From: Mytilinidion resinicola
Lineage: Eukaryota; Ascomycota; Dothideomycetes; Mytilinidiales; Mytilinidiaceae
DNA length: 41,649 nucleotides
Direction: 5' to 3'
NCBI RefSeq assembly: GCF_010093595.1
Contig: NW_022985466.1
Coordinates: forward strand, 1-41,649
Part shown: positions 36,473-41,649 of the stretch, piece after piece
Numbering within the stretch: position 1 is the first letter of the stretch
How the letters are laid out: each line of letters starts with the position of its first letter
Notes under the pieces: generated by a model
Told to the model about the DNA's origin: nothing
Seen by the model: only the letters and a program-made list of their open reading frames with translations
Databases searched by the model: none
Made by a program: the position numbers and the translations under genes

Positions 36473-36694
36473 TATCACGACAATAATATATTAGATATAA
36501 ACGCGAGATAAATAAGCATTAGATTTAATTAATAATAGCTACGTATAGCTGTGTAATAAATTAAGAGAATTAGTAAAAAGTAGAAGCAGAGGCAGAGGCA
36601 GGTCTATATACAGGACGGGCCGCGAGCTAGGGCCAGCAGGGCCAGGGGCAAGCTACGCCACGGCGTAGCGCGTGTAACGGGCAATACTGTTATA
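36473..36694 (-). repeat. 5' LTR (right) of gag-only element
   Basis: Starts TATCACGACAATAAT and ends AATACTGTTATA. Same length as the left LTR. The ends are TG...CA in the inferred pre-RIP form. Confidence 0.92.
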
Positions 36695-37229
36695 CTAAAA
36701 GTATAATATATTAAGCTGCGCTGCTGCGTAATACTATTACTAGCCTTTAAAAGGCAAATAAAGCCGCTATAAAGTATAAAGCGCGCAAAAAAAAGCGTAT
36801 TTAAAGGGAAGGAACTCTAATAATAGAAGCAGGCTTTTAAATAGCTGCTTAACGGCTCGAGAAGAACGCTTAAAGTAAAAAGCAGTAAGGTAGAGCAGGC
36901 TCTAATAGAATTGTGCGGCGCTATAGGCGCTGTAGTAAGTTAGGGTATAATATTCGTATATATAAAAATAATGCAGAGGTTGCTGTAGATTAGGCTATAA
37001 GTTATATATAGTTAATATCTATTAGCGTTGTAGAGCAATTAACGTTTAAGGCAGGTTTTTATAATAAAGTAGACGGCTTGCTTAGGTAGACGGCTCGCTT
37101 ATAGAATATATTATAAATATTATAAATATAAATCCTTTTTTCCTCTGCGCAAAAAAAAAGGGTGTTAAGATCTAGTAAGTAGTATATAACCGACTACTTA
37201 TTAATATCTAGTTATTTATTAATATATAT

Positions 37230-38667
37230 TATTATTATTATTAAATTCTATTATACTAGTATAGCTCCTGTTAGGGTCTATATAGCTGTTCTATTTAGGC
37301 TAGTTTATAAGAAGGAACTATTTGCTGCTATACAGCGTTCGGATAAAAACCCCGTCCTCTATAGTATATAGCGCTAAGCGCTTTTTTTATTATTATATAG
37401 CTATTAGGAATATATAGTAGATCTATTAAGTCTACTATAAAATAAGCTATTATAATACGTTTTCCTAAATCTATCCGGGTTTTATAGTCCAGGTATATTA
37501 TATCTAGCTAGCTAAATATATAGCAAGTTGCAAATATAAAGCTACCTGCCTAGCTTCCTTACTATAGTTTTTTATATAGAGTGCTTCTATAGTATCTAGC
37601 CTAGATTAAACTATCTCCCGCCTGTATATACCTGATTTACTCCTTAAGCCTATTTTATAGCTTACCTCTGCCTCTTAATAAACTAATATACGTATCCGTT
37701 TTTTCGGGCTATATAGATAGTATTACTAGCAAGGTAGTAATCCTTTTTTCTATGCAATAGCCGCTAGTAAAACAGGAAGGCCGCAAAGAATATATATACT
37801 TCCTATTCTGCAGAAGTGCTATATAGGCCTAGCCCGCGCAGCTGTATAAAACGGGAAGTATACACGTATACTTCCTACTATATCTTTACTATATAAAGGC
37901 ACTATATAAGCCGGAGCTTATATAGCTATATATAAAAGAACTAAAATAGGAAGAATATATATATACTTTATATACTTCCTATTCTACTAACGCCTATTAT
38001 AAGTCTACTAGGCATCTGTAAAGGCCTAGAGCTAACTATCGCTGCTATTATATACCACGCCCTACAGCCGCCAGCCCGGGCACTGGCAGCCCCTTTATAT
38101 TACCTGTAACGTTTTTATAATAATAGGCTAACTATATTTTATAAATAAAAGGTTATTATAATAACTCGACGCCGCGCAGCTATTACCCCTTATTATCTAC
38201 TAACTAAACCGCTACTATTCTTACTTTTACTTTCCTAGTTCTTTTAGTTCCGGTATTATTAGGTTGCAGATATAAGGGCTTCTAATATAGCCGGTATAGA
38301 AGTGTTCTATTATTCTATTAGAATAAAGACCTATTACTTTACTAGTAGATACAGGTACTAGGTATAGCCCTAGGTTAGTATTCTAGGTAATAGGATATCG
38401 GATAGTTATAGATAATAACCCTCTATTTATTTTCCTATTATCTGTAGGTATCGAGTTTAGTAGTAGTAAGCCGCTAAAACCCGTGAAAACTCTGCTATTC
38501 TAGCGGTGTTAAGGACGACGTTTCTAAAAACGACCTCTAGCTACAACGCAACGCCGCTGCACTAGTAATAAACGTAATTCTTACTTTTATACGGGCCTTA
38601 TAGTTCGAATAAAACGGAAAAGAACGCCCGTATAATAATACAGGTCGAATTACGATTTTAGTATTCC
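37230..38667 (-). mobile_element. Second LINE-like stub (1438 bp), 5'-truncated, nested in the LINE
   Basis: It starts with a (TTA)n tail, then resembles the 3' end of the large LINE (GGGTCTATATAG, CTATAGTATATA, TAAGCTATTATAATA) while clearly diverged, so it belongs to a related family. A 15-bp duplication TTTATTAATATATAT flanks it (37215-37229, 38668-38682). Removing it restores LINE endonuclease reading INK-LDINK. The part beyond about 37500 is not recognised and contains AGGAAGTATA-type inverted motifs between 37785 and 37985. Confidence 0.78.
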
Positions 38668-39439
38668 TTTATTAATATATATACAGGCTTTTATATATTC
38701 CTTTCCTATATATAGTAGATAGTATAACTTTATTATATACGTTATATATACTATATACCTTTACCCCTACCTATATAGGTTTCTTTATAGTTTTTATATA
38801 GCTAGTACTATAGGTTGCGGGCTGGCGTTTTCCGCCTTTTTAAGGAACTTTTTCTAAGTTATTAAGTTCTTATAGACGTTATACTGTATAATAGTAAAGT
38901 TGTTTAGTTATTCTAATATTAGCTTATTTTAGTATTCTTTTATTATTTCTTAGCTTACCTATTATCTACCTAGGTTTTTTACTTAGTATAGATCTATTAG
39001 TTAGCTAGGTCGTTTTATAATAATAGTATTTAAACCTCTCCGCTTAATATTAGCTAATTGCCTCCGCCGTATATAGTTTATATAGCTAGCTATAATAATA
39101 CTTCCGGCAGCGTAGCTAATCGGTTAGGTTGCGTAAATTAGGCGGGCTGCGTTCTACTTCCGATTCTAAATACCTTATTAATAGCGGGCTAGTCCTTATC
39201 CGCTATAAGCACCTTTTTTAGCCGCCTAGGTCCGGGTTTTTTTAAGGGTGCAGGTATAGTAGAAGCTATAGATACTATAAAATCTATAGAAAAGGGCTTT
39301 TCTACTTATATCTCGAACTTCTCTATATATTACACCCTTTTTTTTAGAGCTATTTTTCTTGCGTGCTGTTATTTATTATATAACTGCGCTTAGAATATAT
39401 ATAGTTCGTTACGCTTTATAGTATATTAGCGTAGTATTA

Positions 39440-40560
39440 TCTATTTTTTATTAAGGGCCCTTTACTAGGCCCCTTTTCGAATAGTGTATTTAGCACTGTA
39501 TAATATATAGTTTCTATTATAGTTTACGTATTTCTTAATAGTCTTATCCGGGCATACTCTTATATTATGCTCGCCTGCGTATACTATATATTTAACGTTT
39601 TTTTTGCAGTACCTCGCGATGTGCCTATAGCCCTAGTAGTTAAAGCACTGTATAGCTGCAAATCCTGCCTTATACTTTAAAACGTCGAGTATATAGCCTT
39701 TCTAAGCAATACTATTATTAATAGCGTTGTTTACTATTACTTCTGTTTATACGCCTATAATAGCCGAGTTTACACGCTATACTAGGTTTACCTGCGCTAT
39801 AGTAATAGCTGCCTTATTCTTCTATATAATTTTATTAATTATAAGTCCTAGGTTATAGGTTGTGTTGTTTTCTATTATATCCTTCCGTAGACTCGGGTTG
39901 TCGAGGTCTATCTTTTTAGGCATGCTGTATACTTTAATAAGCACTATAGGCGTGTGTATAGTAGTAGAGAAGCCTAAAATAAAAACCTAATCCTTTTTCT
40001 TTAGAAGGGCGTTTTTTAATAGCTTATCCGCAATAATTACCTTAATATTACTACTTTATAGCTTCCTAATACTACTAATCTTTATAGTTTCCGGCTCTCC
40101 CGCCGCTTATAGCTTTTTTATAATATAGTCGTTTGTATATATTATATTAGCCGCTTACTAGGTGTTGTTTTCGATATAGATATTAATTTTATAGAGGTTG
40201 TTTATTATATTCTATCCGATTCTCGCGTTCTATTTAATTCGTATAGCTTACCCGATTTATATTGCTATCGGGGCCTTTACTGCTGCAGCTGCGTATATCT
40301 TATTTCCTTAAGCTTTTAGCTCGCTAATACTTTTCCTTATATTTTTTATCTCCTTTATTAGTTCCTTTTATAGCACGTTCTTCCGTTCGTTTATAGTTTT
40401 TTATATATAGTAGAGTTCTTTCTTAGCATCTATAAGTCTAAAAAACGCGTTATTAATATACGCGACTATAGCCTAGAGGAAATCTATACTAATAGTATTA
40501 AGGGGCTAATTCCGTAGGGCGCTTTATATTTGTTGTACTTTATTAAGTGCGCGTATAATA
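39440..40560 (-). pseudogene. LINE ORF1 (gag-like) with zinc knuckles, RIPped
   Basis: The minus strand at 39655-39480 reads QCFNY.GYRHIARYCKK followed by YAGEHNIRVCPDK. These are CCHC knuckles of the Tad/I-clade ORF1 type, with some Cys codons changed to Tyr or stop. Upstream boundaries are approximate because the frame is broken by stops. Confidence 0.65.
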
Positions 40561-41333
40561 CTTTTATATATGTTAAAAAGGGGCTTTTAGTTGTATTATT
40601 ATTATAAGTGTTATTATTATTATTATTGCGAGTGCAATCTAAGGTTAGAAGTCGCGGGAAAGATTTAACCTACTATAATACTACTACTACTGCCCGGAGG
40701 GCTTTATAATTGCGTATAATTGCTCTAAGTGCCTTAAGGAGCCTATTAAAACTCCCTTTAGCTTCGATTTCTAACGGTTTATTAGGATAACTGTATCGTA
40801 TTTTATTATATAATTAGATATAGAAGTATTAGGATTTTTCTCCTATATTAATTATCTAGTTACTTAATTAGCTTTAAAGGGGCGGTAAAGTAATAGGCTA
40901 TAAACTAGTATTACTGCGTAATTGCGTTTCTAAACTTAAGAAGGTAAATAAGGCCGCTATAAGGTATAAATAATATAAAAGGAAATAGATTTAGAAGTAA
41001 GGCACCTTAATAAAGGTAGAAGAAAAGGATATTATTACTTAAAGGGACGTTAAGCAGCAGCTAGAAAGTAAAACGCGTTAAGGTAACACGCAATTAGGTG
41101 TTAGCCGGTAGGCCTTAGCGCGCTGTAAGCTTTATAGACAGCCTAGGCATAACTTATAAATATATAAGAAATATACTCTAGATACTATCTAATTCTATAA
41201 AGCTACTATACTACTAGTATTTCTATACGTTATTAAGTTATAAGGTATTGCGTTGTAAAAAAGTTAAAGGGTGCGCAACTCGCTTACCTGCGCGACTTAC
41301 TTACTACCTATATTAGTAATATATTATAGACTA

Positions 41334-41649
41334 ACGTAATCCACAAGTTAGTGGCCCGCACAAGCTAGTGGCCCACCCAACCACGCTACCGAGGCCAAAT
41401 ATTCCGAATTACTCCACCACGAACAAATATATTTAATGCAGCTACATACTAGCTAGCTGCCTGCCGCCTAGGGCACGTACGTGCATTGTGTTCTGTTGAT
41501 TCGCACATGCTGCACCTAGGTTTTGCTCGCTGTGGCCGCTCGGCCGGTGGCTCTGCTGCCTCCTCTGCTGCCCCTTCCTGTACAGGTTGTGCACGATCGG
41601 CTGCTTCTTCACCTAATAGAATACCCTTTCTAGCTATATACGTGCGCTT
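41334..41649 (-). mobile_element. Terminus of pogo/Fot1-type transposon F, not RIPped, runs off the window
   Basis: TA at 41332-41333 is followed by ACGTAATCCAC and two 17-bp boxes, AAGTTAGTGGCCCGCAC and AAGCTAGTGGCCCACCC. This is the same terminal layout as the other pogo elements but a different family. CpA and TpG are abundant, unlike the adjoining element E. The coding strand is minus, so this end is the 3' end of the transposase gene. Confidence 0.85.
41449..41649 (-). CDS. C-terminal 66 residues of pogo transposase (partial, open)
   Basis: The frame is open from the window edge to TAG at 41451-41449. It has an Ala/Glu-rich linker (GEEAADRAQPVQEGAAEEAA) and ends with a CCHC-type knuckle RCSMCESTEHNARTCPRRQ, which has Cys, Cys, His and Cys all present, unlike the RIPped copies. 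No stop and no RIP signature. It may belong to an intact, potentially active element, but the catalytic domain lies outside the window. Confidence 0.8.
   Translation of the reverse strand, partial: KRTYIARKGILLGEEAADRAQPVQEGAAEEAAEPPAERPQRAKPRCSMCESTEHNARTCPRRQAAS

Larger units (their letters stand above)
35045..36694 (-). mobile_element. Short LTR element with gag only (1650 bp; TR-GAG-like)
   Basis: Two 222-bp LTRs (35045-35266, 36473-36694) are flanked by CTAAA (35040-35044, 36695-36699). The run of C beside the left LTR is a polypurine tract on the minus strand, so the element points left. The 1206-bp interior encodes only gag-like text on the minus strand. I found no reverse transcriptase, integrase or protease block in that length. 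It would depend on enzymes from another element. Inserted into pogo element B. Confidence 0.85.
33599..37111 (+). mobile_element. Pogo/Fot1-type transposon B (1858 bp native), nested in the LINE
   Basis: The left end ACGTATTCTAT is followed by AAGCGAGCCGTCTACCT and AAGCAAGCCGTCTACTT. The right end matches inward, with TA at 33597-33598 and 37112-37113. It is nearly collinear with element A over its whole length, including the decayed YNFNKAGF and LLIINSYKSY transposase blocks, and carries a 12-bp duplicated GGCGCAGGCTTTTAA-type stretch near 34790. A gag-only LTR element splits it after AAAGGTGCTAAA. It interrupts the LINE endonuclease between NIY and NPNSNS. Confidence 0.92.
30700..38910 (-). 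pseudogene. LINE ORF2: endonuclease-reverse transcriptase, RIPped and split
   Basis: Read right to left: IIQYNVYK (~38880) begins an APE-type endonuclease. KACIYINK ends at 38683 and, after removing the inserted LINE stub, continues with LDINK and LNTLFFAQRKKDLYLYNIY (37214-37114). After removing pogo B it continues with NPNSNSIIQELPLLL (33598 down) and GDINLYY. The reverse transcriptase catalytic block is F-I-D-N at 31889-31878, where the family has F-V-D-D. Stops occur throughout. Confidence 0.8.
30106..40808 (-). mobile_element. Tad1-like LINE, interrupted by pogo B and a LINE stub (about 5.7 kb native)
   Basis: The 3' end is the (TTA)n run at 30106, a (TAA)n tail on the minus strand. A 12-bp duplication TATAATTAGATA flanks it (30094-30105, 40809-40820). 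On the minus strand, ORF1 has zinc knuckles near 39480-39655. The endonuclease starts near 38900, continues across both insertions, and reads NIYNPNSNS and FIGDINLYYPL at the left. The reverse transcriptase has FIDNTNILIF at about 31860-31889. Subtracting element B with its TA, and the 1438-bp stub with its 15-bp duplication, leaves 5735 bp. Fully RIPped and dead. Confidence 0.88.
28209..41313 (+). mobile_element. Pogo/Fot1-type transposon E, host of a four-level nest (1851 bp native)
   Basis: The left end is ACGTAGGTGGC followed by boxes AAGCGAGTCGCGCAGGT and AAGCGAGTCGCGCACCC, then TTTAAC. The right end read inward is the RIPped equivalent (ATATAGGTAGT, AAGTAAGTCGCGCAGGT, AAGCGAGTTGCGCACCC). 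TA lies at 28207-28208 and 41314-41315. Coding pieces: N-terminal HTH part 28240-28920, DDE part 29465-30105, C-terminal zinc knuckle (RCKLYRQPRHNL) near 41110-41160. Removing the solo LTR (534+5) and the LINE block (10703+12) leaves 1851 bp. The first ~430 bp are not RIPped; the rest is. Confidence 0.9.

Noticed and set aside
37224..38700. Reading 37224-40808 as a separate second full LINE
   Set aside because: A single 12-bp duplication spans 30094-40820, and the endonuclease frame rejoins across 37215-38682, so the ORF1 part belongs to the outer LINE and only 37230-38667 is a separate insertion.
1..41649. CRISPR arrays, bacterial-type operons, rRNA genes
   Set aside because: Spliced genes and RIP show a fungal nuclear context. 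No regularly spaced repeat array, rRNA block or convincing tRNA cloverleaf was seen on reading.

Overview
This window looks like nuclear DNA of a filamentous ascomycete (Pezizomycotina). Three things point there: short GT-AG introns of 48-110 nt with CTAAC/CTGAC branch sites; a giant DUF6606/DUF3638/DUF3645 protein of the kind common in such fungi; and very heavy repeat-induced point mutation (RIP) across the flanking repeats. In RIPped DNA, CpA/TpG are nearly gone, TpA is abundant, catalytic Asp codons read Asn, Trp/Gln codons read stop and ATG reads ATA, so long open frames are absent.

Layout. (1) 1-6134, RIPped: an eroded piece of a gene resembling the N-terminal region of telomere-linked RecQ-type helicases, a 200-bp LINE stub, a ~75-79 bp minisatellite and one pogo/Fot1 transposon (D). 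(2) 6135-15821: pogo element C, split by a second pogo element (A) and by a complete Ty3/gypsy chromovirus with 410-bp LTRs and a CACTA target duplication. (3) 15824-16260: short RIPped unassigned stretch. (4) 16379-26325, minus strand: the only intact large gene, six exons, 3192 codons, apparently an SF2/SecA-like P-loop ATPase of unknown function. (5) 26552-27447, plus strand: broken remnant of a possible DUF7587-type gene. (6) 27606-28130: fold-back, MITE-like repeat. (7) 28209-41313: pogo element E, invaded by a solo LTR and by a Tad1-like LINE; the LINE holds pogo element B and a second LINE stub, and B holds a 1.65-kb gag-only LTR element. (8) 41334-end: terminus of a non-RIPped pogo element (F) whose transposase C-terminus is still open.

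Removing each insertion plus one target-site duplication restores every split pogo element to about 1.85 kb (C 1849, E 1851, B 1858; uninterrupted A 1861, D 1850). That agreement is the main internal proof of the nested boundaries. All pogo elements share one terminal architecture: an 11-bp ACGTA-type end followed by two tandem 17-bp boxes. The box sequence differs between families while the 17-bp period is constant. This is the most notable pattern in the window. The gene island is a roughly 50% GC block inside a RIPped, nested-repeat compartment. On both sides, single transposons change from RIPped to non-RIPped along their own length. Homology calls rest on remembered family features, not on searches.
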